64,000 nt of DNA from positions 1 to 64,000 of IMG/VR virus record IMGVR_UViG_3300003937_000144, one strand, 5' to 3'. This DNA is from a virus. Below the pieces are notes generated by a model that had not been told where the DNA came from, searched no databases, and worked only from the letters and a program-made list of their open reading frames with translations. Shown here piece after piece: positions 1 to 7,455 of the stretch. The position numbers and the translations under genes are program-made. Numbering within the stretch: the first letter of the stretch is position 1; each line of letters starts with the position of its first letter.

Positions 1-453
1 TTGTATGAAAAGATAGATGGCGAGTATAGAAAGACAATGAAAACTCATAAAGAGATTGTAGACTATTTCAATGCGTATAATAAATCAGCAGGTCATAGAC
101 GATTCAATTTTCAATATGCAGCATTCTCTATGGACTGTTCAGATTATTTTCCTACAGCAGTAGATCCAGATTCACACACATACTTAGGTAACAATGCTGT
201 TCGTTGTTTAAAGAAGTTATCTACTGGATATAGTCATGATGAGTTTATGGATATATTAAGAGAACGTACAGGCGGAAGACCAAAAGATTTAGAAGATGTT
301 ATGTGTGACTTTGTAAGGTTTGGTCAGAACTATGTACCAAGAGGTAACGGCACATATGACCACATTCCAAGTGATATAACTAATAGTAGCGGATGGGAAT
401 CTGGTTGGAGACAAAGACAAGGAACACCATCAAATAATATACTACCAATATAA
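1..453 (+). CDS. Hypothetical protein, probably 5'-truncated by the window edge
   Basis: The frame is open from base 1, which reads TTG, so either a TTG start or a cut upstream part is possible; truncation seems likelier. The 150 visible residues are soluble and acidic/aromatic, with three scattered cysteines and no motif I recognise. Its stop overlaps the next ATG (taATG), so it is co-translated with the PLP-like gene. The ending ...NNILPI resembles the short C-terminal tails of neighbouring phage proteins but carries no function by itself. No function is assigned. Confidence 0.6.
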   Translation: MYEKIDGEYRKTMKTHKEIVDYFNAYNKSAGHRRFNFQYAAFSMDCSDYFPTAVDPDSHTYLGNNAVRCLKKLSTGYSHDEFMDILRERTGGRPKDLEDVMCDFVRFGQNYVPRGNGTYDHIPSDITNSSGWESGWRQRQGTPSNNILPI

Positions 454-1367
454 TGCCACATAACAAACATATAGAAGATGGGTTCAATATCGATATCGGT
501 ATGATGCAACCCGATGAAGCAAAGAATTATTATTTATGGTTAGCCAAAGACTGGAAGGACCCGAATCCACCTATAGTTGAAACAATGCATGAAGGAGTAA
601 GATGTGTAAGAGATGATCTTATTACTGGATCTAAAATACGTGGTGCAGATTTATTGATGTCAAGTATTAAAGAAGATACCGTGGCATACGTTCAACCAAG
701 AACTGGATTAGCTGGTGTAAGTATATTAGATGTTGCAAGTAAACATGGTAAAAAAGTACGTTTATATATGCCATCAAGTAAAAAAATAAGTCATCACCAA
801 GCATGTTGTATTGAAAGAGGAGCTCTAGTTAGTTTCCATAGAATTGCAGCAATGCCAAACCTAAACAAAATTGCTAAGGAAGATTCAAAGATACATGGAT
901 ATTACTTCATTCCCCTAGGACTGAAACACAAATTAATGACAGCAGGTATGGTAAAGGTTGCTAGTCAATTAAAAGAACCAGACGAAGTATATGTTGCAAC
1001 ATCAACTGGTGTACTCTCAAGGGCCCTGCAGATTGCTTGGCCTAATGCTAAGTTTACATCTGTTGCTGTAGCAAGAAATATGAAGGCAGGAGAGTTAGGT
1101 AGAGCAAAGGTTATATCTGAGCCACGGGCTTTCACGGCTCATGAGAGTAAAGAGAACTTACCACCATTTCCAAACATAGATACTTACGATGGTAAAGTTT
1201 GGAAGTATATACCAAAGAATACAGGCAGAGATATATTATTTTGGAATGTTGGTGCAGAACCAGTATTACATCAAAATCATATTATTGATGCAACAAATAG
1301 TTATAGAGATTGGGCTCCGCCTAAACGTGATAACGGAATACAAATATATGATAACAGGAACATTTAA
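453..1367 (+). CDS. PLP-dependent fold-type II-like enzyme (ACC deaminase / D-cysteine desulfhydrase-like)
   Basis: The 304-residue protein has VRDDLITGSKIRGAD at about residues 52-66. This matches the RDDL...GNK-R segment of fold-type II pyridoxal-phosphate enzymes, where the lysine (here K61) forms the Schiff base. It is followed by an alternating segment (GLAGVSILDVASKHGKKV) like the domain that binds the substrate carboxylate, then a MPSSKK...GA stretch typical of the superfamily. Substrate and reaction are unknown. Phages use PLP enzymes in some hypermodified-base pathways, but nothing here proves that role. The gene sits between two unknown genes and overlaps the next candidate start at 1348. 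Confidence 0.6.
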   Translation: MPHNKHIEDGFNIDIGMMQPDEAKNYYLWLAKDWKDPNPPIVETMHEGVRCVRDDLITGSKIRGADLLMSSIKEDTVAYVQPRTGLAGVSILDVASKHGKKVRLYMPSSKKISHHQACCIERGALVSFHRIAAMPNLNKIAKEDSKIHGYYFIPLGLKHKLMTAGMVKVASQLKEPDEVYVATSTGVLSRALQIAWPNAKFTSVAVARNMKAGELGRAKVISEPRAFTAHESKENLPPFPNIDTYDGKVWKYIPKNTGRDILFWNVGAEPVLHQNHIIDATNSYRDWAPPKRDNGIQIYDNRNI

Positions 1368-1489
1368 TAAGATACCAAAGAAAAAGAATAGCCTTTGGTG
1401 GTGGATTAAACCTATTTGGTGGATTTAATGGTGATCTTAAAAAGCGTATAGATAATTTTCTATTAGCTGAAGAAGTTTTCTCTCTTGAT
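1348..1489 (+). pseudogene. Out-of-frame N-terminal segment of the GDSH-motif gene
   Basis: An ATG at 1348 (overlapping the PLP-like gene's stop) opens MITGTFNKIPKK, then runs into a short stop-bound frame. If one A of the A5 run at 1381-1385 is skipped, the frame continues as RIAFGGGLNLFGG... without a stop straight into the downstream protein. The joined frame has no ATG, GTG or TTG of its own between 1355 and 1490. I read this as one gene broken by a single extra base, or as a +1 frameshift. Confidence 0.45.
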
Positions 1490-2179
1490 ATGCCTATGCC
1501 AAGGTATGGTGATATGTTAGCCAAGCGAAAAGATGTAGAGGATAAAGCGTGGTGTGCTCGTGTTCAAGACAAATGTGACAATGCAAAAACATTACTATCC
1601 ACAGATTTAGATACGGAATGGTTAACTATAGGCGATAGTCATACGGCAGCATTTGCCCCTAAAGGTAGTATGGTTATTAAGACAGATGGTCTTACACTTA
1701 ATGGTCAGATTAAATCTAATTTTCAATATGTTCTTGACCACATGGCTAAATGCAATAATCTAATTGGAGTTACATTATGCTTTGGTAATATCGATATAAG
1801 ACATCACCTATGCAGGTTAAATGTAGACCCAAGAGATATGTGGATAGATTTAAAAAGATTTGGTGATTGGCTACCGGTACCAGTTGAGTATTCAGTGCCT
1901 TGGCCCATAGAGTTTGAAGGTAGAAGATTACCTAAGACTGGTTATTATAAACACCAACCATTTTGGGGTACACATTATGAAAGAAAAATGATGTTAGATA
2001 GAGTAATTGATACCATGGATATGGTGGAAATGAATAAAGTTATGTATCCAACCGAGTGGTTAAAGATGGATCCAGAAGTATTTGCAAAAACAAAAATGGA
2101 AAGTACTAGCTCGGTACATATATCACCTGAAGTATACAGACGAAAAGAATTCGGGGAAGAGTATGTACTTCCAATATAA
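1490..2179 (+). CDS. GDSH-motif (SGNH/GDSL-like) protein, main part
   Basis: The 229-residue open part contains LTIGDSHTAAF at about residues 46-56, similar to block I (GDS) of SGNH/GDSL hydrolases. It also has FGNIDIRHH near residue 98, which could be the later Asn/His blocks. The ATG at 1490 is probably internal, because sensible coding sequence continues upstream in the same frame to about 1355 (see the 1348-1489 entry). SGNH proteins are usually esterases or acetyl/acyl-sugar hydrolases; the substrate is unknown. A second protein with a related GCSH block lies at 17066. Confidence 0.5.
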   Translation: MPMPRYGDMLAKRKDVEDKAWCARVQDKCDNAKTLLSTDLDTEWLTIGDSHTAAFAPKGSMVIKTDGLTLNGQIKSNFQYVLDHMAKCNNLIGVTLCFGNIDIRHHLCRLNVDPRDMWIDLKRFGDWLPVPVEYSVPWPIEFEGRRLPKTGYYKHQPFWGTHYERKMMLDRVIDTMDMVEMNKVMYPTEWLKMDPEVFAKTKMESTSSVHISPEVYRRKEFGEEYVLPI

Positions 2180-2191
2180 ATGTGATATAAT
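2162..2191 (+). promoter_or_regulatory. Early/middle-type promoter ahead of uvsX
   Basis: TATGTAC at 2162-2168 and TATAAT at 2186-2191 are separated by 17 bases. The same pair recurs at 18338, 21369, 27241 and 28370, with a diverged copy at 23347. Transcription would start near 2198, leaving a short leader with AGGAG before the uvsX ATG at 2220. Confidence 0.7.
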
Positions 2192-2219
2192 ATACCTATG
2201 AGATAACAAAGGAGTATAA

Positions 2220-3281
2220 ATGGGAATAATGGATAAATTAGCGAAGAACTCTCGTATAAAGGAGTCTTCCCAACTTGACAAAAGCAAGTTGTTTAGTAAT
2301 CAAGAAATGGTAACCACTAAGGTTCCAATGATTAACGTTGCACTATCAGGTGATCCAGACGGAGGTCTGACATCAGGTTTAACAGTATTAGCAGGACCAA
2401 GTAAGCATTTTAAGACTTCATTTGGATTGTTAATGGCGGCAGCATACTTAGATAAGTATGAAGAAGCTGTATTATTGTTTTATGATTCAGAGTTTGGTAG
2501 CCCGCAACAATATTTTAAGTCGTTCGGTATTGACACTTCGCGTGTTCTACATAGCCCCATTACTAATGTAGAAGAGCTTAAGTTTGATTTAATTCATCAG
2601 CTCGAACATATCGACCGCAACGACAAAGTCATTATAATGATTGACTCTGTCGGTAACCTAGCTTCTAAGAAGGAGCTAGATGATGCTATGAATGAGAAGT
2701 CAGTAGCAGATATGTCGAGAGCGAAAGCCCTCAAAGGTTTATTTAGAATGACTACCCCTTATCTAACGATGAAAGATATTCCATTGTTAGCAGTCAACCA
2801 CACATATCAAGAAATAGGCTTATTCCCCAAAGCGGTCGTATCCGGTGGCACAGGTATATACTACTCCTCAGACAATATCTGGATCATCGGACGGCAGCAA
2901 GAAAAGAAGGGGACAGAAATTAAAGGATATAACTTTGTTATCAATGTAGAAAAGTCAAGGTTTGTCCGTGAGAAATCTAAGATCCCTATTGCAGTTACAT
3001 GGGAAGGTGGTATTGAACCATATTCTGGTTTATTAGATGTAGCAATAGATGGTGGTTATGTTGTTAAGCCTACGATTGGTTGGTACTCAAAGGTTGATAG
3101 ATCTACCGGTGAGGTAGAAGATAAGAAAGTACGTATTGCTGACACACTTAAAGAAGAGTTTTGGAAACCTATCTTTGATAATACAGATTTTAAGACACAC
3201 ATTAAACTCAAATATGAAGTCGGCCATGCTGACATGATTAAAGTATCACACCTAGAAGAAGGGTGGGATGATGAAGATTGA
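2220..3281 (+). CDS. uvsX: UvsX, RecA-like recombination protein
   Basis: At 353 residues this is slightly shorter than T4 UvsX (about 390). The Walker A region GLTVLAGPSKHFKTSF spans residues 52-67 and closely follows the T4 form (GPSK-FK). Walker B is KVIIMIDSVGNLAS near residue 140. UvsX forms the presynaptic filament on single-stranded DNA and drives strand exchange in recombination-dependent replication and repair, working with gp32 and gp41, both encoded in this window. The start has a good AGGAG ribosome-binding site, and the gene is first behind the 2162 promoter. Its end overlaps the gp41 start. Confidence 0.95.
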   Translation: MGIMDKLAKNSRIKESSQLDKSKLFSNQEMVTTKVPMINVALSGDPDGGLTSGLTVLAGPSKHFKTSFGLLMAAAYLDKYEEAVLLFYDSEFGSPQQYFKSFGIDTSRVLHSPITNVEELKFDLIHQLEHIDRNDKVIIMIDSVGNLASKKELDDAMNEKSVADMSRAKALKGLFRMTTPYLTMKDIPLLAVNHTYQEIGLFPKAVVSGGTGIYYSSDNIWIIGRQQEKKGTEIKGYNFVINVEKSRFVREKSKIPIAVTWEGGIEPYSGLLDVAIDGGYVVKPTIGWYSKVDRSTGEVEDKKVRIADTLKEEFWKPIFDNTDFKTHIKLKYEVGHADMIKVSHLEEGWDDED

Positions 3282-4620
3282 GACATTAATCTTACGTAAC
3301 TTAATGTTGAATGAGGATTATACTCGAAATGTAATTCCTCATTTAAGAACTATATATTTTGAAGAACCACATAGAGCGGTCTTTAATGAGATTGTTGACT
3401 TCGTCAATAAGTTTAATAAGCTACCAAGTGCTGATGCACTAAGTATTGAATTAAGAAATAACCCTAAGGTTGGCTCTGAGTCTTTAGCTCTTATTCCTGA
3501 AATAAGTGTTATGGATAAAGAGAATACCCAAGAGTGGTTAGTTGAAAAGACTGAGAAATGGTGTCAAGACAGAGCAATCTATTTAGCAATTATGGATTCT
3601 ATTAATATTATTGAAGGTAAGCATGAGACATTAGATAAGAATGCATTACCGCAAGTATTAAGTGAAGCTCTTGGTGTTAACTTTGATTTAAGAGTTGGTC
3701 ACGATTATGTTGATGACTCTGATGGTCGTTATGATTTCTATCATAGGCAAGAAGAACACCTACCATTTGACTTAGAAAAGTTTAACACAATCACTAAAGG
3801 TGGTCTCGTCAAGAAATCATTGAATGTGGCTCTCGCAGGTACAGGTGTAGGTAAGTCTTTATTTATGTGTCATGTCGCTGCAGGGGCCTTGACTCAGATG
3901 AAAAATGTCCTATATATAACTATGGAGATGGCAGAAGAAAGGATAGCAGAACGTATTGACGCTAATCTAATGAATGTGCCTATTGACCAATTAGAGAATC
4001 TATCGAAAGATATGTTCGATAAGAAGATGCATAAGCTCACTGACAAAGGTGTTGGTAAACTTATTGTGAAAGAGTATCCCACTGGGGCAGCAAGCTCTAT
4101 TCACTTTAGAGCATTATTAAAAGAATTAAAGATCAAACGTGATTTCACACCTGATCTTATTTGTATAGACTATTTAAATATATGTGCAAGCTCACGTATG
4201 AAAGCTATGGGTGGATCCATTAACTCATATATTATGGTCAAAGCAATAGCAGAAGAATTGCGTGGCATGGCGGTAGAGTATAACTTACCTATCGTTACTG
4301 CCACACAAACCACTAGATCTGGTTTCGCATCATCTGATGTGGGATTAGAAGATACGAGTGAATCATTTGGTTTACCGGCAACGGCTGACCTTATGTTTGC
4401 ACTTATATCTACGGAAGAACTAGAGAACCTTAATCAGATAATGGTTAAGCAATTAAAGAATAGGTATAATGATCCTACAGGTGGGAACAAGAAGTTCGTA
4501 CTTGGTATTGATAGAGCAAAGATGAGACTATATGATGTAGAAGATACTGCGCAAACTCTCAATGTAAGGGATGAGCCACCTAAGAAAAATACACAATTTG
4601 AGGATTTTACATATGAATAA
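3268..4620 (+). CDS. 41: gp41, replicative DnaB-like DNA helicase
   Basis: The 450-residue protein (T4 gp41 is 475) has an N-terminal domain beginning IETLILRNLMLNEDY and a C-terminal RecA-like ATPase. Walker A is LAGTGVGKSLF at about residues 189-199 and Walker B is LICIDYLNI. The sequence also has ITMEMAEERIAERID and a late ATQTTRSGF segment as in DnaB helicases. gp41 is the hexameric 5'-3' helicase of the T4-type replisome, loaded by gp59 (damaged in this window, 27916). The start overlaps uvsX by 14 bases; two consecutive ATGs leave a one-residue ambiguity. Confidence 0.95.
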   Translation: MMKIETLILRNLMLNEDYTRNVIPHLRTIYFEEPHRAVFNEIVDFVNKFNKLPSADALSIELRNNPKVGSESLALIPEISVMDKENTQEWLVEKTEKWCQDRAIYLAIMDSINIIEGKHETLDKNALPQVLSEALGVNFDLRVGHDYVDDSDGRYDFYHRQEEHLPFDLEKFNTITKGGLVKKSLNVALAGTGVGKSLFMCHVAAGALTQMKNVLYITMEMAEERIAERIDANLMNVPIDQLENLSKDMFDKKMHKLTDKGVGKLIVKEYPTGAASSIHFRALLKELKIKRDFTPDLICIDYLNICASSRMKAMGGSINSYIMVKAIAEELRGMAVEYNLPIVTATQTTRSGFASSDVGLEDTSESFGLPATADLMFALISTEELENLNQIMVKQLKNRYNDPTGGNKKFVLGIDRAKMRLYDVEDTAQTLNVRDEPPKKNTQFEDFTYE

Positions 4621-4774
4621 TATTTTGAAACCTTACATATCCAGAATGTTGAATAAAGAACATATGATGGCTATGACTAAGGTCAAATTAGAAAAGCTAG
4701 CTCGCAAAGAAGGCGTTGAGTTAGATAGACGTGAGAAGAAAGAATCTCTTGTCGAACAAATATTAACCTTGTGA
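4613..4774 (+). CDS. Small basic protein with a SAP/HeH-like helix pair
   Basis: I chose the ATG at 4613, inside ATGAATAA at the gp41 stop, because translational overlaps are the rule here; the frame is open further upstream. The 53 residues end in TKVKLEKLARKEGVELDRR followed by a KKESLVEQIL helix. This looks like the two-helix SAP or HeH nucleic-acid-binding motif. It lies between the helicase and dCMP deaminase genes. DNA binding is inferred from the pattern only. Confidence 0.55.
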   Translation: MNNILKPYISRMLNKEHMMAMTKVKLEKLARKEGVELDRREKKESLVEQILTL

Positions 4775-5238
4775 GCACTCTATTAACAGGTCATGGTTGG
4801 GCATCTAAATATAAACACCTAGCCAAAGAGATCTCTACATGGAGCAAAGACCCAAGCACTAAAGTTGGTGCAGTGGTTGTAGGCGAACATGGTCAGTTAT
4901 TGTCTCAAGGATATAACGGTTTTCCAAGAGGCATAAAAGACTCAGATGAAAGATTAAATAATCGTGAAAGAAAGTATGAATTAGTTGTACATGCAGAAAT
5001 GAATGCTATATATAATGCTAGTCTTAATGGAGTTTCTTTAGCAGATTCTACATTATATGTATATGGTTTACCTGTTTGTAACGAATGTGCTAAAGGTATT
5101 ATTCAATGTGGTATTAAAAAGGTTGTTGCAACAAGACCAACAGAATATAATGGAGCATGGGATAATTCAATAAAAGGAGCCGAAGCTTTATTTAAAGAAG
5201 CAGAGGTAATGTATTTAATAGACGTGGAGGAAGAATGA
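4771..5238 (+). CDS. cd: dCMP deaminase
   Basis: The GTG start at 4771 overlaps the previous TGA. The 155-residue protein carries the zinc-dependent cytidine deaminase signature: H74-A-E76 (VHAEMNAIYNAS), where the glutamate is the proton shuttle, and C103-x2-C106 (PVCNECAKGI). It converts dCMP to dUMP, the feed into dTMP synthesis. This fits with nrdA/nrdB, the MazG-like protein and the HAD nucleotidase in the same window. An early PSTKVGAVVV motif is typical of the family. Length is normal for short dCMP/CMP deaminases; T4 Cd is longer. Confidence 0.85.
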   Translation: MSTLLTGHGWASKYKHLAKEISTWSKDPSTKVGAVVVGEHGQLLSQGYNGFPRGIKDSDERLNNRERKYELVVHAEMNAIYNASLNGVSLADSTLYVYGLPVCNECAKGIIQCGIKKVVATRPTEYNGAWDNSIKGAEALFKEAEVMYLIDVEEE

Positions 5239-5369
5239 GTAAGACTGCAATACCGTATGTCATACGGAAAAGGGATCATAATAAAAATATTATCTCTAAG
5301 AAATATTTAAGTCATGGAACATTCAGATGTAAACGTCATCCAAACAGTAAGAGGTGTAAAAGTGCTTAA
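5235..5369 (+). CDS. Possible small basic protein (44 residues)
   Basis: The ATG at 5235 overlaps the deaminase TGA and is preceded by GGAGG, a strong ribosome-binding site at good distance. The predicted peptide is basic, with two cysteines near its end (FRCKRHPNSKRC). Its stop overlaps the favoured GTG start of the next gene. The translational signals are good, but with no family match it could still be leader sequence. Confidence 0.4.
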   Translation: MSKTAIPYVIRKRDHNKNIISKKYLSHGTFRCKRHPNSKRCKSA

Positions 5370-5697
5370 AGCATTATTTAATCAAGGCTATTCGAAAAAG
5401 TTCATGGACCGAATAGAATTTAGAAGAAAGGAATACTACGAGAAACGTAGAATTCAAACGATCCGTGACAATGCTATGAAGATGGCATATAACTGGTCAC
5501 ATGAATATCCTACTGGTACGCCATTAGAATATATTCGTGATGACATTATTGAATGTTGGGAAAGGAATTCAAAGGTTGGTATTTTTGCGAATATAGATAA
5601 GAAGCAAAATATACAAGTACCAAACAAATATCCATTAGATCCATATGAAAAAGAAGTTGGAATCCCATACAAATTAGAAGGAAAACATGAAAAATAA
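5362..5697 (+). CDS. Hypothetical protein
   Basis: I favour the GTG at 5362 (111 residues): it has GAGG seven bases upstream and overlaps the preceding small frame. The in-frame ATG at 5314 would add 16 residues but has no ribosome-binding site. The protein is rich in Arg, Lys and Tyr with an acidic middle (EYIRDDIIECWERN). It has no signal peptide, membrane segment or recognised motif. Its end overlaps the next gene by 11 bases, so it is part of the same early operon. Confidence 0.55.
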   Translation: MLKALFNQGYSKKFMDRIEFRRKEYYEKRRIQTIRDNAMKMAYNWSHEYPTGTPLEYIRDDIIECWERNSKVGIFANIDKKQNIQVPNKYPLDPYEKEVGIPYKLEGKHEK

Positions 5698-6115
5698 ATT
5701 AATAGGTTTAATCTTAATTGCCGTATCTATGTCAGCACTCGCTGCCAATAGAGGCGCAGTTGTAACAGATCATTACCATGAGGTTGTATACTTACAACCA
5801 TATACAGTTGAAGTATGTCAGAACCAACAAGTACAGGTAGGCAATGCAGACATTGCAAATAGTGCATTTTGGGGAGCAATCTTCGGTGGAGTTGTTGGTG
5901 ATGCTTTAGATGATGAGAATGGTAAAGTTCCAGGAGCTATCATTGGTGCTATGATTGGTGCTAAAGATGCTGAAGGCAAGGTAGGTACAACTACAGCTAT
6001 GGTGTGTAAGACTGAGACACGTAAGAAGTCTACTACCGTTAATGAATACTCACACTCAGTTATTAGATTTGAGTACGATGGTATTATGTACGAGCTCGAC
6101 TTTATTAAAAGGTAA
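5687..6115 (+). CDS. Exported glycine-zipper protein
   Basis: The 142-residue protein begins with a clear signal peptide (two Lys, hydrophobic core, predicted cleavage after ALA-A near residue 20). A glycine-zipper stretch with GAIFGGVVGDALDD and GAIIGAMIGA lies at about residues 62-95, of the kind found in outer-membrane and periplasmic Gly-zipper proteins. One cysteine lies before and one after this region. It probably acts in the periplasm or outer membrane of a Gram-negative host; the exact role is unknown. It is embedded among early/replication genes, so it is unlikely to be a virion part. The start overlaps the previous gene. Confidence 0.65.
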   Translation: MKNKLIGLILIAVSMSALAANRGAVVTDHYHEVVYLQPYTVEVCQNQQVQVGNADIANSAFWGAIFGGVVGDALDDENGKVPGAIIGAMIGAKDAEGKVGTTTAMVCKTETRKKSTTVNEYSHSVIRFEYDGIMYELDFIKR

Positions 6116-6426
6116 TGGCTAAGAAAAAAAAGAAGTTTATACCATTTAATAGATGGTCATTCGTAGACCGCAATGATCTAGATACAGATCATTGGTATAT
6201 TAGATTAGAGGGTGGTGAATACCACGATGTGATCTATCGTTATATGGATGTCAAATTAAATGATACAACCAAATCTATAAATTTCGATTATGAAATTGTA
6301 GAATATCCAATGGAAACTCCTCACGGTAATCCACAATTTAATGAAGCTGTTGGCGCTATACTACAAAGTATATTGGCTGACTCAATGGAAAAACAGGACT
6401 TCGTATTAGGTCCACGATCTAAATGA
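6115..6426 (+). CDS. Hypothetical protein
   Basis: The ATG at 6115 overlaps the previous stop (taATG). The 103-residue protein begins with a lysine cluster (MAKKKKKF) and is otherwise mixed alpha/beta in character, with WYIRLEGGEYHDVIYRYMDVK as the densest part. I see no motif that suggests a function. Its stop overlaps the MazG-like start, so it is in the same operon. Confidence 0.6.
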   Translation: MAKKKKKFIPFNRWSFVDRNDLDTDHWYIRLEGGEYHDVIYRYMDVKLNDTTKSINFDYEIVEYPMETPHGNPQFNEAVGAILQSILADSMEKQDFVLGPRSK

Positions 6427-6695
6427 ATGTAAAAGAAACACTAACCATTCTCTCAGAAGAGTGCGCGGAAGTAATACAAGCTAACTCAAAATTAATTAGA
6501 TTCGGACCATATGATGAAGATAATATTCACGAACTAGAAAAAGAGTTAGGTGATATCATGGCTATGATACTTATACTTGATTATTATGGCTATGTTTCAA
6601 CAGAAAAAATAACAGACAATGTTATTCCTAAGCTTACTAAACTTAAAAAGTACAGTAAAATTAAGAATTTGAATAAGATTATCAAGAATTTATAA
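6423..6695 (+). CDS. mazG: MazG-like nucleotide pyrophosphohydrolase
   Basis: The 90-residue protein has SEECAEVIQANSK near residues 11-23 and ELEKELGDIMAM near residues 38-49. These match the EExxE and ExxD metal-binding pairs of the all-alpha NTP-PPase (MazG) superfamily. Such enzymes hydrolyse (d)NTPs to monophosphates. Phage copies have been proposed to clear non-canonical nucleotides or to act on alarmones. It lacks room for a second MazG domain. It ends the early operon; a late promoter follows 5 bases after its stop. Confidence 0.75.
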   Translation: MNVKETLTILSEECAEVIQANSKLIRFGPYDEDNIHELEKELGDIMAMILILDYYGYVSTEKITDNVIPKLTKLKKYSKIKNLNKIIKNL

Positions 6696-6699
6696 AACC

Positions 6700-6707
6700 T
6701 ATAAATA
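6700..6707 (+). promoter_or_regulatory. Late promoter (TATAAATA)
   Basis: An exact match to the T4 late -10 octamer, in the only gap (6696-6735) between the MazG-like gene and the kinase operon. The ATG at 6736 is 28 bases downstream, with AAAGG in the leader, so this is a conventional leadered late promoter. It probably drives the tightly overlapping run up to about 12.45 kb. Confidence 0.75.
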
Positions 6708-6735
6708 CCTTTATAATTATTCATATAAAGGTCCG

Positions 6736-7455
6736 ATGCAGTCTTTACAAACATTTCTCGAGGGTCGAAATGACCCTTCAATATTCAAAGCAGTTTTTAT
6801 GGCAGGCGCTCCAGGCGCAGGCAAGTCTTTTGTCTCTGATTGGATGGCATTAGGACCGCAACTTGGCTTTAAAGTAATTAATTCTGATAAAGAATTCAGT
6901 CGTTATATGAGAGAAGCAGGCCTTACCGATGATAAAGGCGCAGTCATTATTGACCCTAAAAGATCTTTCGAACGTGATGTTGTACGCACGGTAGCAAAAC
7001 GACATACTGCAGCTATCCAGAGACATGCTTTAATTGGTAGATTAGGTCTTGTTATTGATGGTACAGCTGCAAATGCTACTAAAATAATAGCGCAAAAGAA
7101 AAAGTTAGAGTTACTTGGTTATGAATGTGCTATGGTTTATGTTAATGTTCCTTTGAAAATGTCAATAGCAGCAGACAAACAGCGTGGTGAAGAGGGTGAA
7201 AGAACTATTGGAGCAGAACTTGTTACGGCTAAATACAATGAATTAGATACAGGTATACCTAAATTAATAAAAGCATTTGGTTCAGCAACTACTGGGTTCG
7301 GGCCTAGGCCTAGTAAATCAATGTTTTTTATAGTAGATAATACAGTAAGAGAAAAAACACCAAGTCTAATTAGAAAGGTGTTAGGTGAGATTACTAAATG
7401 GGCTAAAAAATTGCCAAAGAATAGGGCAGCAAAACTATGGATGAAGAATAACTAA
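6736..7455 (+). CDS. P-loop kinase (zeta-toxin / polynucleotide-kinase-like)
   Basis: The 239-residue protein has a Walker A motif FMAGAPGAGKSF at residues 21-32. NSDKEFSRYMREAGLT follows, as in zeta-toxin and small-molecule kinases, and VIDGTAANATKI is a likely substrate-site segment. Fold class is clear; substrate is not. It is first in the late-promoter operon and its stop overlaps the next ATG. The C-terminus is basic (KKLPKNRAAKLWMKNN). A nucleic-acid or nucleotide kinase role would fit the neighbours but is inferred. Confidence 0.65.
   Translation: MQSLQTFLEGRNDPSIFKAVFMAGAPGAGKSFVSDWMALGPQLGFKVINSDKEFSRYMREAGLTDDKGAVIIDPKRSFERDVVRTVAKRHTAAIQRHALIGRLGLVIDGTAANATKIIAQKKKLELLGYECAMVYVNVPLKMSIAADKQRGEEGERTIGAELVTAKYNELDTGIPKLIKAFGSATTGFGPRPSKSMFFIVDNTVREKTPSLIRKVLGEITKWAKKLPKNRAAKLWMKNN

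Noticed and set aside
4571-4612. Longer start for the small SAP-like gene inside gp41
   Set aside because: It would overlap gp41 by 50 bases without a ribosome-binding site; ATG 4613 gives the usual stop-start overlap.
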